A stretch of DNA of 64,000 nt from positions 434,001 through 498,000 of the forward strand of contig NZ_JAMBON010000001.1 in the NCBI RefSeq assembly GCF_023715655.1, written 5' to 3'. Positions 57,733 through 64,000 of the stretch are shown piece by piece. The notes under the pieces were generated by a model, which was given only the letters and a program-made list of their open reading frames with translations, had not been told where the DNA came from and did not search any database. How positions within the stretch are numbered: the stretch's first letter is position 1; every line of letters begins with the position of its first letter. The translations under genes and the position numbers were made by a program. The DNA is from Oceanobacillus luteolus (GTDB lineage: Bacteria > Bacillota > Bacilli > Bacillales > Amphibacillaceae).

Positions 57733-58233
57733 ATGAATAAAGTAAAAGTGGAAAACCTATTAATCAATTATAAGACATTAGAGAAGTTTAAGAACTTCAG
57801 AGAATATGGAAACCAGGAACTTTCTATGCTCGAGGACTTGGAGAACAATTTTATTGAAAACAATAGTGAGTCACCCTTTTACGGTATTTATATGGGGGAA
57901 AGTTTAATTGCAAGGATGAGCCTCTACAGGATAAAGAGCAAATACGATAACTACTTCGATCCGCCACAGGACTATTTGGCACTTTGGAAACTTGAAGTTT
58001 TACCAGACTATCAGGGGCAGGGTTATGGTAAAATGATGGTCGACTATGCCAAAAGCTTTAATTTACCAATCAAGACAAGCCCACGAATCAATTCCCATGG
58101 TTTTTGGGAAAAAATGGGCTTCCAAAAAGCTCATTATGACTTAGAAAGGGATTTGGGAGAAAATCCGCTCATTTGGTTGCCTGAAGGTGTACAAGAAAAA
58201 GACACGCACCAAACGGAAGAGTCATCGAATTAA
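57733..58233 (+). CDS. ylbP: GNAT-family N-acetyltransferase YlbP
   Basis: The 166-residue protein belongs to the GNAT acetyltransferase fold. It begins MNKVKVENLLINYKTLEKFKNFREYGNQELSMLEDLE, close to B. subtilis YlbP. The acetyl-CoA binding stretch is LWKLEVLPDYQGQGYGKMMVDYAKSF (about 83-108, with QGQGYG). The acceptor substrate is unknown. It is one of four plus-strand genes and stands alone: GGGGG precedes the ATG, and a strong terminator follows. Expression is likely independent of the flanking minus-strand genes. Confidence 0.9.
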   Translation: MNKVKVENLLINYKTLEKFKNFREYGNQELSMLEDLENNFIENNSESPFYGIYMGESLIARMSLYRIKSKYDNYFDPPQDYLALWKLEVLPDYQGQGYGKMMVDYAKSFNLPIKTSPRINSHGFWEKMGFQKAHYDLERDLGENPLIWLPEGVQEKDTHQTEESSN

Positions 58234-58292
58234 AGTTTCGCTTTTCTAGGAGATTGTTTGTACTGATATAGACATTTACTTAAATAAAACAT

Positions 58293-58349
58293 GAAAAAGA
58301 TTCCCTACTTGAAGAGAACTATTAGTTCTCCAAGATGGGAATCTTTTTT
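58293..58349. terminator. Bidirectional terminator between ylbP and rsfA
   Basis: A long hairpin (AAAAAGATTCCC with GGGAATCTTTTTT, inner AGAACT/AGTTCT) has T-runs on both strands. It serves the convergent genes ylbP and rsfA and abuts the rsfA stop codon. Confidence 0.88.
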
Positions 58350-58834
58350 CAAACCTCTGCTTTACTTTCAGATGAACTATTAACCCATTGCCATAACTTC
58401 TCCATTTCGGCCCAGGCGTTTTGGTATCGCTGCACTTGTTGTAATAATTGTTGATTTTCTTTTTGAAGTCCTTCGATGATTTTTGCCTGTTCATCAGCCA
58501 TTTCTTCAGAAACATTACTCTTCAACTTTTCCAGTAACTGAATAGCAGATTCAATCGCGTTTTTTTCTGGATCGTTAGTTGTCTGCAACGCTCTTAAAGC
58601 CTGGCTACTAATCTTTTTTCTCTCTTCTTTCGCATAAGAAATTGCTGATTCATATTGTTTTCGAATCGTTGCATTCCAGCGGAAACCGCAAGCTGCTGGT
58701 GTTCTAGCAAGCTTAGCCGCCACTTCTTTAAAAGCTTCTAATTGCGTATTTCCATTTCTAATATATTGCAGGACAGTTTCAGCTAATAAATCATCCTCTT
58801 CTTTCGTCCATGCATCCTGTCTTGTCTCTTTCAT
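58349..58834 (-). CDS. rsfA: RsfA-type prespore transcriptional regulator (YlbO)
   Basis: RsfA is a Myb/SANT-like DNA-binding protein made in the forespore under sigma F that modulates sigma F-dependent genes. The 161-residue protein begins [64 protein letters not shown], the conserved family domain (1-65). A C-terminal coiled coil follows (about 95-150). GAGGAGG precedes the ATG. The family is firm; several paralogues usually exist, so the exact orthologue is less sure. Confidence 0.9.
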   Translation of the reverse strand: MKETRQDAWTKEEDDLLAETVLQYIRNGNTQLEAFKEVAAKLARTPAACGFRWNATIRKQYESAISYAKEERKKISSQALRALQTTNDPEKNAIESAIQLLEKLKSNVSEEMADEQAKIIEGLQKENQQLLQQVQRYQNAWAEMEKLWQWVNSSSESKAEV

Positions 58835-58899
58835 AGCACTCCTCCTCGTGTTACTTTGCTATCAATGTATGCAATAACGAGGATTGATAGAATCTCTGT

Positions 58900-59661
58900 T
58901 TACTTTTTTCTCAATGAAAAGTTTTCAAGTGCTTTTTTATGGGCCTCTGACTCCCATAAACTAGCAGAAGCCTTCACTTCTTCAACCATCCGTCGACGAA
59001 GTTCTTCCGGTTGAATAACAGCTCTATATTGCGCTTTTAGTAGACGCATCTGTTGCGCCGATTTTTCAATATAGGGAGAAAGATATTTTTCATCCTCCCA
59101 GCTTTCTTCTTCAATAATCTGGTGAATCCACCCTCTGTCCTTCAGTTCTTGTACCGACAAAACATCTCCCCTTGTGATCCAATCCAGAGCAAAACTTGGT
59201 TGGACTTTTTCATAAAGTAGAGCTCCACCTCCCCAACCAGGTAAAATCCCGATTGTAGACTGAATATATCCAAACTTAGTATTTTCTTTAGCAATTCTGA
59301 TATCACAGGCTGTAGCCAGCTCACATCCGCCACCTAAAGCGTTGCCATTTAACTTAGCGATAACTGGAACCGGGAAGTAGAGAATACTTTCTAAAACTTC
59401 CATCATAGGAAATAACCGGAAGTATGCTTCTTCACTAGATAGCTCACCGTGCAGCTCAGATAAATCTCCACCTGCTGCAAACATAGTGTTACCTGCTCCC
59501 GTAATAATTAAAAACTTCAAATTGTCCTTTTCCGCTTTTTGTATTTTATCTTTTAAAAGCGCTGTCATTTCCATAGAAATTGCATTACGTTTTTCCGGTC
59601 TATTTAACCGGATAATACCATAGTCGTCCATGTGTCTTTCGTATGTAATTAATTCTCCCAA
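58900..59661 (-). CDS. Enoyl-CoA hydratase/isomerase family protein
   Basis: This 253-residue crotonase-fold protein has the CoA-binding start RLNRPEKRNAIS, and two oxyanion-hole segments, FAAGGDLSEL (about 61-70) and GNALGGGCELATACDIRIA (about 106-124). The Glu corresponding to Glu144 of rat hydratase is present (GGCE). The position matching Glu164 (FGQPE there) reads FGYIQ here, so one of the two catalytic acids is replaced by Gln. Activity may be isomerase, hydrolase or other. It starts at TTG, nine bases after AAGGGGG. Not part of this locus in B. subtilis. Confidence 0.85.
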   Translation of the reverse strand: MGELITYERHMDDYGIIRLNRPEKRNAISMEMTALLKDKIQKAEKDNLKFLIITGAGNTMFAAGGDLSELHGELSSEEAYFRLFPMMEVLESILYFPVPVIAKLNGNALGGGCELATACDIRIAKENTKFGYIQSTIGILPGWGGGALLYEKVQPSFALDWITRGDVLSVQELKDRGWIHQIIEEESWEDEKYLSPYIEKSAQQMRLLKAQYRAVIQPEELRRRMVEEVKASASLWESEAHKKALENFSLRKK

Positions 59662-59689
59662 CTTTGAATGCCCCCTTCATATTGTTTAA

Positions 59690-59725
59690 TATAAAAAACA
59701 GACCACATAGTAGTGATCTGTTTCT
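59690..59725 (-). terminator. Rho-independent terminator after rpmF
   Basis: The stem ACAGATCAC/GTGGTCTGT (one wobble) is followed on the minus strand by TTTTTTATATT, 15 bases after the rpmF stop. Confidence 0.85.
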
Positions 59726-59740
59726 ATAGATTGGACAAGT

Positions 59741-59914
59741 TTAGTTGTTAACTACTTCGTCCCCTTTGTAATGACCACATGATTTGCACACGTGGTGTGG
59801 CTTAGTTAATTCACCACAGTTTGGGCATTCTACCATGCCAGGTACTAGAAGTTTTTTATGAGTACGACGTTGGTTTTTAACCTTTTTCGATGTTTTACGC
59901 TTAGGTACTGCCAT
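59741..59914 (-). CDS. rpmF: Ribosomal protein L32, zinc-binding form
   Basis: L32 is a small 50S subunit protein. The 57-residue protein begins [20 protein letters not shown] and carries four zinc-ligand cysteines: CPNC (residues 30-33) and CKSC (43-46). This is the zinc-containing paralogue rather than the zinc-free one made under zinc limitation. AGGAGG lies upstream of the ATG. The ylbN-rpmF pair is conserved across bacteria (yceD-rpmF) and is 40 bp apart here. Confidence 0.96.
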   Translation of the reverse strand: MAVPKRKTSKKVKNQRRTHKKLLVPGMVECPNCGELTKPHHVCKSCGHYKGDEVVNN

Positions 59915-59954
59915 GACCTACACCTCCTTCAAAATGAAAAGACAGTTCTACAAA

Positions 59955-60488
59955 CTATTCATTTTCTTTCTTATTATTTTTAAGTAAAGACTCCAATTTT
60001 TTCAAACGTGGATCAATCGTCTTTTCCTTGGTTTCTTCCTGAACAAAGCTCCAACCTTCACCTTCTGTCGGTGCAGCTCCTTCTGGATTAGCTTCATCAG
60101 AAAATACCCGGAATGGGATTTCTAATAAAATATTCTCCAGAATATGTGGCTTCAAATCAAGTACTTCTCCTTCAACTGGATGGATATCATTTTCCAAATC
60201 ATCCTCAGTTAAATATGGAGAAGTGGAAAATATTTCATCTGCTGTGATATCGTACTGATATGGAACATCGACAAGCGTTCTAGCACATGGTAAAATCATC
60301 TCACCTGTAATTTTCAAAGAAACAATAATTTCTTCGTTATCCGTTGTGAATGAAGCTCTAACATGTGCCGGTCTTATCCGGCGGATATCATTGTTCATCG
60401 TTTCCAATTCTGAAACATCAACTGTTTCTTCAAATTCGAAAGGTTGTTCAAAACTCTTTTGACGAATTTGTGATACAGTAATTTTCAT
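59955..60488 (-). CDS. ylbN: YceD/DUF177-family protein YlbN
   Basis: The DUF177 (YceD) family is almost always encoded before rpmF and is linked to 23S rRNA or 50S accumulation; the mechanism is not settled. The 177-residue protein has LKITGEMILPCARTLVDVPYQYDITADEIF (about 70-100), with the conserved CxR segment, and a C-terminal FSDEANPEGAAPTEGEGWSFV. I start at the ATG, because AGAGGTG is six bases upstream. A GTG nine bases earlier lies inside that site. Confidence 0.92.
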   Translation of the reverse strand: MKITVSQIRQKSFEQPFEFEETVDVSELETMNNDIRRIRPAHVRASFTTDNEEIIVSLKITGEMILPCARTLVDVPYQYDITADEIFSTSPYLTEDDLENDIHPVEGEVLDLKPHILENILLEIPFRVFSDEANPEGAAPTEGEGWSFVQEETKEKTIDPRLKKLESLLKNNKKENE

Positions 60489-60515
60489 GTTTATCACCTC
60501 TAGGCAACAAGAGTA

Positions 60516-60544
60516 ATTTTAAAAGAAAAAAGCTAATTTGTCAA
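60516..60544 (-). promoter_or_regulatory. Sigma-A promoter of ylbN-rpmF
   Basis: A perfect TTGACA (complement of 60539-60544), a 17-base spacer and TAAAAT (complement of 60516-60521). The expected start is near 60509, about 20 bases before the ylbN ATG. Confidence 0.85.
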
Positions 60545-60639
60545 TATCTTTTCTTTACAGTCAGGAATAAAATAATAATTTCCTGTCGATCACAATGTTT
60601 GTTACAATAATAGCACATTAATCCTAGGAGTTGAAGTAT

Positions 60640-61854
60640 ATGAAGTCCTGTGGTGTCATTGTTGAATACAATCCATTTCATAATGGACATGCTTATCATA
60701 TCCAAGAAGCAAAAAAAGTAACCGGAGCTGATACGGTTATTGCTGTAATGAGTGGCAACTTTCTTCAACGAGGAGAACCAGCAATAATAGATAAATATCA
60801 TCGGGCTGAAGCAGCGCTCTCATCAGGCATTGACCTTGTCTTGGAGTTACCTTATGCATTTGCTGTGCAAAATAGTGATTTATTTGCAAAAGGTGCTGTA
60901 AATACACTCCATAAAATGGGTGTATCATCGATTTGTTTCGGAAGTGAAGCAGGTGATGCAGCACAGTTTAAAACCAGTTTTACCAGTTTCCTTGAGCAAA
61001 AAGATGTTTATGAAAAAGAATTAAAGCATTGGTTGAACAAGGGTTTATCTTTCCCAGAAGCTAGTATGCATGCATATGGAGCAATTGGATTAACAACTGA
61101 AGCAATGGACCTTTCCCAGCCAAACAATATATTAGGCATGAGCTATGTGAAAACAATAATGGAAAATAAATTCCCCATTGAAATACATACAATTAAGCGG
61201 ATTAATAATCACTTTCACGAACCTGAAATAACAAACGCCATCGCGAGTGCAACGAGTATTCGAAATGAGATGATACAATCAGGCAATTTAACTTCAAAAG
61301 TTATAGCTGCCATTCCAGATGTGACACTACATCAACTCCAAGAATATAAACGAAAAACTACGCTTTGGCACCAATGGGAAAATTATTTCCAAATCTTAAA
61401 TTATCGAGTTCAAACGATGACACATTCCGAATTACGTGATATCCACGGAGTTGTGGAGGGCCTAGAATACCGATTGAGTAAAACAGCAAAATATGCTCGA
61501 AGTATGCAGGAATGGATGGAATCGATTAAAACAAAAAGATATACTTGGACAAGAATTCAGCGGCTATTTGTCCACTTGTTAACCAATACAAGAAAAAGTG
61601 AATTGGATTCCTATCTAAAAGAATCTACTGGAGTACCTTACGTTCGTCTACTCGGAATGACGGAAAGAGGTCAGAGATACTTGAACAAAATGAAAAAAAC
61701 GGTGGAAGTCCCTATCATTACTAATTTCAGTAAAGATATGCATCCAATGCTTCAATTGGAGGAGAGAGCAACAGCAGCATATTATAGTATCCTCTCACCA
61801 GAAACAAGATTGTCATTATCCAAGCAAGAGCTGAGAACACCTTTGCGTATTTAA
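60640..61854 (+). CDS. tmcAL: tRNA(Met) cytidine acetate ligase TmcAL (YlbM)
   Basis: TmcAL activates acetate with ATP and makes N4-acetylcytidine at the wobble position of elongator tRNA-Met. The 404-residue protein has the nucleotidyltransferase-like start GVIVEYNPFHNGHAYHI (HxGH-type ATP site, about 5-21), AVMSGNFLQRGEPAIIDKYHRAEAAL, and a C-terminal tRNA-binding region. I start at the ATG (MKSCGVIV), nine bases after GGAG. A TTG nine bases upstream touches that site. It is divergent from ylbN and convergent with ylbL, as in B. subtilis. Confidence 0.94.
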   Translation: MKSCGVIVEYNPFHNGHAYHIQEAKKVTGADTVIAVMSGNFLQRGEPAIIDKYHRAEAALSSGIDLVLELPYAFAVQNSDLFAKGAVNTLHKMGVSSICFGSEAGDAAQFKTSFTSFLEQKDVYEKELKHWLNKGLSFPEASMHAYGAIGLTTEAMDLSQPNNILGMSYVKTIMENKFPIEIHTIKRINNHFHEPEITNAIASATSIRNEMIQSGNLTSKVIAAIPDVTLHQLQEYKRKTTLWHQWENYFQILNYRVQTMTHSELRDIHGVVEGLEYRLSKTAKYARSMQEWMESIKTKRYTWTRIQRLFVHLLTNTRKSELDSYLKESTGVPYVRLLGMTERGQRYLNKMKKTVEVPIITNFSKDMHPMLQLEERATAAYYSILSPETRLSLSKQELRTPLRI

Positions 61855-61856
61855 TG

Positions 61857-61907
61857 AAAAAGCTTGCGATCATGCCATAAGTGGCCCTATCGCAAGCTTT
61901 TATTTTT
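61857..61907. terminator. Bidirectional terminator between tmcAL and ylbL
   Basis: A 13-bp stem (AAAAGCTTGCGAT with ATCGCAAGCTTTT) has a further helix in the loop (GGCCAC region with GTGGCC) and T-runs on both strands. It ends both convergent genes. Confidence 0.85.
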
Positions 61908-61908
61908 G

Positions 61909-62925
61909 TTATTGGAGTTCTTCCAAATAGTTTAAAGCATCATCAAATGTATCTACAGGTACGATTTCCATTTCACTATCAATTTCTTCTGCTGTTTGTT
62001 TAGCAATTTCATAATTGGAATCCGCTCTACCATTTTCATTTGGGACGAAGAAAATGTCAATTCCTTCACGATCAGCAGATACGACCTTTTTGTCGACACC
62101 ACCAATTCGATAAATATTTCCATCGTAATCAATTTCACCTGTTCCAGCTATTTTATAACCTTTCGTAATATCTTCTTCCGTCAATTGGTCATAGATTTCC
62201 AAAGCAAACATTAAACCCGCACTTGGACCACCTATATTTCCACTGGAAAAGTTAACTTCTGGATCAACTGTAACTTCCCGATCAGTAACAAGACTGATTC
62301 CCATACCAACTCTCGATTCATCATTCGGGAAATAATCCAATGTAATTTCAGTACTTAACGTTTCATTCTCCCTAATAAAGTCAACTGCTATCGTATCTCC
62401 TGCCTGTTTTCCCTCCACATAACTGACTAAATCAGATGACTCCTCAATTTCATTTCCATCTAAACTTATTATCCGGTCACCCATCTCCAACTTACCAAAG
62501 GAAGGCATATTTTCTACGACTCCAACAACATATACGCCGACATAGTCGATGGTAATATCTTTCCCAGCGGATTCATACGCAACGACAAGCGATGCTTCTT
62601 GAGAACTCTCCATCACCTGAAGTTGTCCATGCATGTAATCATCAGGTGTAATACCTTCGGGAATCACTTCATGGAGAGGCCTAACCTCATTATGGGGAAG
62701 TACTTTAGCAAGAACGTATTGTAAAGGTGTAGCCTGCAGTCCACTAACCGTCACTAAATGCATTTCTCCTTCACTAGCATGTCCACCATCCACTTCTACA
62801 ATCGGATTGAGTGGTTCGGTATTTCCAGGTTTTTGTATGTAATATGGTATTCGATATACTGCGAAAAAGTAAACGCAGACCAATATAATCACATAGAAAA
62901 TAATTCGTTTTTTTGAAAGCTTCAT
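61909..62925 (-). CDS. ylbL: Membrane-anchored PDZ-Lon (S16) protease YlbL/SepM
   Basis: This is an extracytoplasmic serine protease. In B. subtilis YlbL takes part in removing the SOS division inhibitor YneA; in streptococci SepM processes a competence peptide. The 338-residue protein has an N-terminal membrane anchor (about 8-27), a PDZ domain (about 125-200: VVENMPSFGKLEMGDRIISLDG) and a Lon-type domain with GGPSAGLMFALEIYD (catalytic Ser) and IGGVDKKVVSADREG (catalytic Lys). Full length. ylbK, which lies next to it in B. subtilis, is absent. Confidence 0.93.
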   Translation of the reverse strand: MKLSKKRIIFYVIILVCVYFFAVYRIPYYIQKPGNTEPLNPIVEVDGGHASEGEMHLVTVSGLQATPLQYVLAKVLPHNEVRPLHEVIPEGITPDDYMHGQLQVMESSQEASLVVAYESAGKDITIDYVGVYVVGVVENMPSFGKLEMGDRIISLDGNEIEESSDLVSYVEGKQAGDTIAVDFIRENETLSTEITLDYFPNDESRVGMGISLVTDREVTVDPEVNFSSGNIGGPSAGLMFALEIYDQLTEEDITKGYKIAGTGEIDYDGNIYRIGGVDKKVVSADREGIDIFFVPNENGRADSNYEIAKQTAEEIDSEMEIVPVDTFDDALNYLEELQ

Positions 62926-63107
62926 CTATCCCGCCCCTTCCTGACAGTTATTTCTATTCTAAAAGTATTTGTCATATTCAAAGCCCTGAGCTGCGTATAT
63001 TGATAAGGAACACTAAGCCTGTACACTTAAACATAGTCTATTCTAGCATTAATTTTACACCTTCCAAAATCTCTTGTACAGATAGCACGTCTCTAGGGGG
63101 CTTCCGA

Positions 63108-64000
63108 TTGAATTCATTTTTAAAAACCATTTTGTTATCCGGAGTAACAATTTGTTTAACGATATTACTCATTCAATTTCCCGATGAAGCATTAGCCGCC
63201 AGCATACGTGGTTTAAAAATGTGGGCAGAAGTTGTATTCCCTTCCCTCCTACCGTTCTTTATTACAGCTGAACTTTTGCTTGCCTTTGGTGTAGTTAAAT
63301 TTCTTGGCGTCTTATTTGAGCCGATTATGCGTCCGTTGTTCAATGTTCCCGGCGCCGGCAGCTTTGGTTGGATGATGGGTATGGCAAGTGGTTATCCTAC
63401 AGGTGCCAAAATTGCAGCAAGACTCCGAGAAGAAAAACAACTAACTAAAATTGAAGCTGAAAGATTAGTATCTTTTACAAATAACTCCAGTCCGCTTTTT
63501 ATTTTTGGAGCAATATCCGTTGGATTGTTCCATAACGCTGCACTAGGAGTATTATTAGCTGTTTCCCACTATGTCAGTAATATGTTTGTCGGTATATTGA
63601 TGCGATTTTACAAACTACGCGAAAGTAAGAAAGATATAGTGAAATATGAAAAAAAGCATAATTCACCAATCTTTATTCATGCGCTGAAGCAAATGCATGA
63701 AACTAGAATGAAAGAATCTCGTCCGCTTGGCGAAGTATTGGGTGATGCGGTTTTACAATCTATTAAAACGTTAGTGATGGTCGGTGGATTCATCATTCTT
63801 TTTTCGGTTGTTGTCCAGTTACTCCATCTCGTAAACATATCCGTTTGGATCAGTAAAATAATTGAAGTTATATTCCATTTGTTAGGCATCCCAACAGCTC
63901 TTGGACTACCTTTTTTCTCTGGGTTATTTGAGATTACTCTTGGCGCTACTTTAATATCAAATATAGAAATAAATTCTCTACTACCAAAATTGATTTTAGT
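63108..64000 (+). CDS. ylbJ: YlbJ (SpoVV), spore dipicolinate transport membrane protein, 3' end outside window
   Basis: The frame stays open from 63108 to the window end (297 codons, no stop), so the gene is incomplete. The protein is a nucleoside-recognition (gate) domain membrane protein. It contains LKMWAEVVFPSLLPFFITAELL, MRPLFNVPGAGSFGWMMGMASGYPTGAKIAARLREE, and AERLVSFTNNSSPLFIFGAI. In B. subtilis YlbJ (SpoVV) helps move dipicolinic acid across the outer forespore membrane. The start is a TTG, seven bases after AGGGGG; the N-terminus (M)NSFLKTILLSGVTICLTILL is a membrane helix. No convincing sigma E promoter was found upstream. Confidence 0.9.
   Translation, partial: MNSFLKTILLSGVTICLTILLIQFPDEALAASIRGLKMWAEVVFPSLLPFFITAELLLAFGVVKFLGVLFEPIMRPLFNVPGAGSFGWMMGMASGYPTGAKIAARLREEKQLTKIEAERLVSFTNNSSPLFIFGAISVGLFHNAALGVLLAVSHYVSNMFVGILMRFYKLRESKKDIVKYEKKHNSPIFIHALKQMHETRMKESRPLGEVLGDAVLQSIKTLVMVGGFIILFSVVVQLLHLVNISVWISKIIEVIFHLLGIPTALGLPFFSGLFEITLGATLISNIEINSLLPKLIL

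Noticed and set aside
62990-63070. Sigma E promoter for ylbJ
   Set aside because: A CATAGTCT-like -10 is present, but no matching -35 lies at the needed distance.

Overview
The window is a chromosomal core segment of a low-GC, endospore-forming Bacillaceae bacterium. Gene order and protein sequences resemble the Bacillus subtilis spoVM-to-ylbJ region, seen here almost entirely on the minus strand. Spore genes (spoVM, sigE, sigG, spoIIGA, spoVE, spoVD, rsfA, ylbJ), bacillithiol synthesis (bshC), a meso-DAP-type MurE and family-specific interspersed repeats suggest a genus in the Oceanobacillus/Virgibacillus part of the family. The genus assignment is inference.

Layout from left to right: (1) 1-11426 holds spoVM and a tight operon coaBC-priA-fmt-rsmB-prpC-prkC-rsgA-rpe-thiN, covering translation initiation and ribosome maturation, Ser/Thr phosphosignalling and cofactors. 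(2) 11427-11978 has no gene and carries three tandem copies of an interspersed repeat. (3) 11979-18677 holds yicC-remA-gmk-rpoZ, a calcium-type P-ATPase, and rqcH on the plus strand. (4) 18678-20401 is an accessory patch with a palindromic repeat, an Ohr peroxidase and a LysR regulator. (5) 20562-26640 is the pyrRBCKDFE operon with two PyrR attenuators; carAB and pyrP are missing. (6) 26634-35327 holds an RluD-type synthase, lspA, ileS with a T-box, divIVA and the ylm division genes. (7) 35486-38047 is the spoIIGA-sigE-sigG sporulation switch. (8) 38294-55211 is the division and cell wall (dcw) cluster: mraZ-rsmH-ftsL-pbpB-spoVD-murE-murF-mraY-murD-spoVE, a repeat-filled gap where murG and murB would normally lie, then divIB-ftsA-ftsZ. 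(9) 55420-64000 holds bshC, a DUF3397 gene, ylbP, rsfA, an enoyl-CoA hydratase-like gene, ylbN-rpmF, tmcAL, ylbL, and ylbJ cut by the window end.

The genes form a growth-and-division core with sporulation genes embedded in it. The dcw genes make and polymerise lipid II at the septum under FtsZ/FtsA/SepF/DivIVA control. PrkC senses cell wall fragments and is countered by PrpC. SpoIIGA activates pro-sigma E, while SpoVD, SpoVE and SpoVM serve spore cortex and coat formation.

Most of the content is conventional. The points most worth a second look are: spoVM with an apparent ATT start codon; the missing murG-murB pair with two palindromic repeats at that site; mutually exclusive hairpins covering the spoVE ribosome binding site; the pyr operon without carbamoyl phosphate synthetase genes; RqcH with Glu instead of Asp at residue 97; and a MraZ-type operator with an exact 10-bp period. 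I found no tRNA, rRNA, CRISPR array, prophage or insertion sequence.
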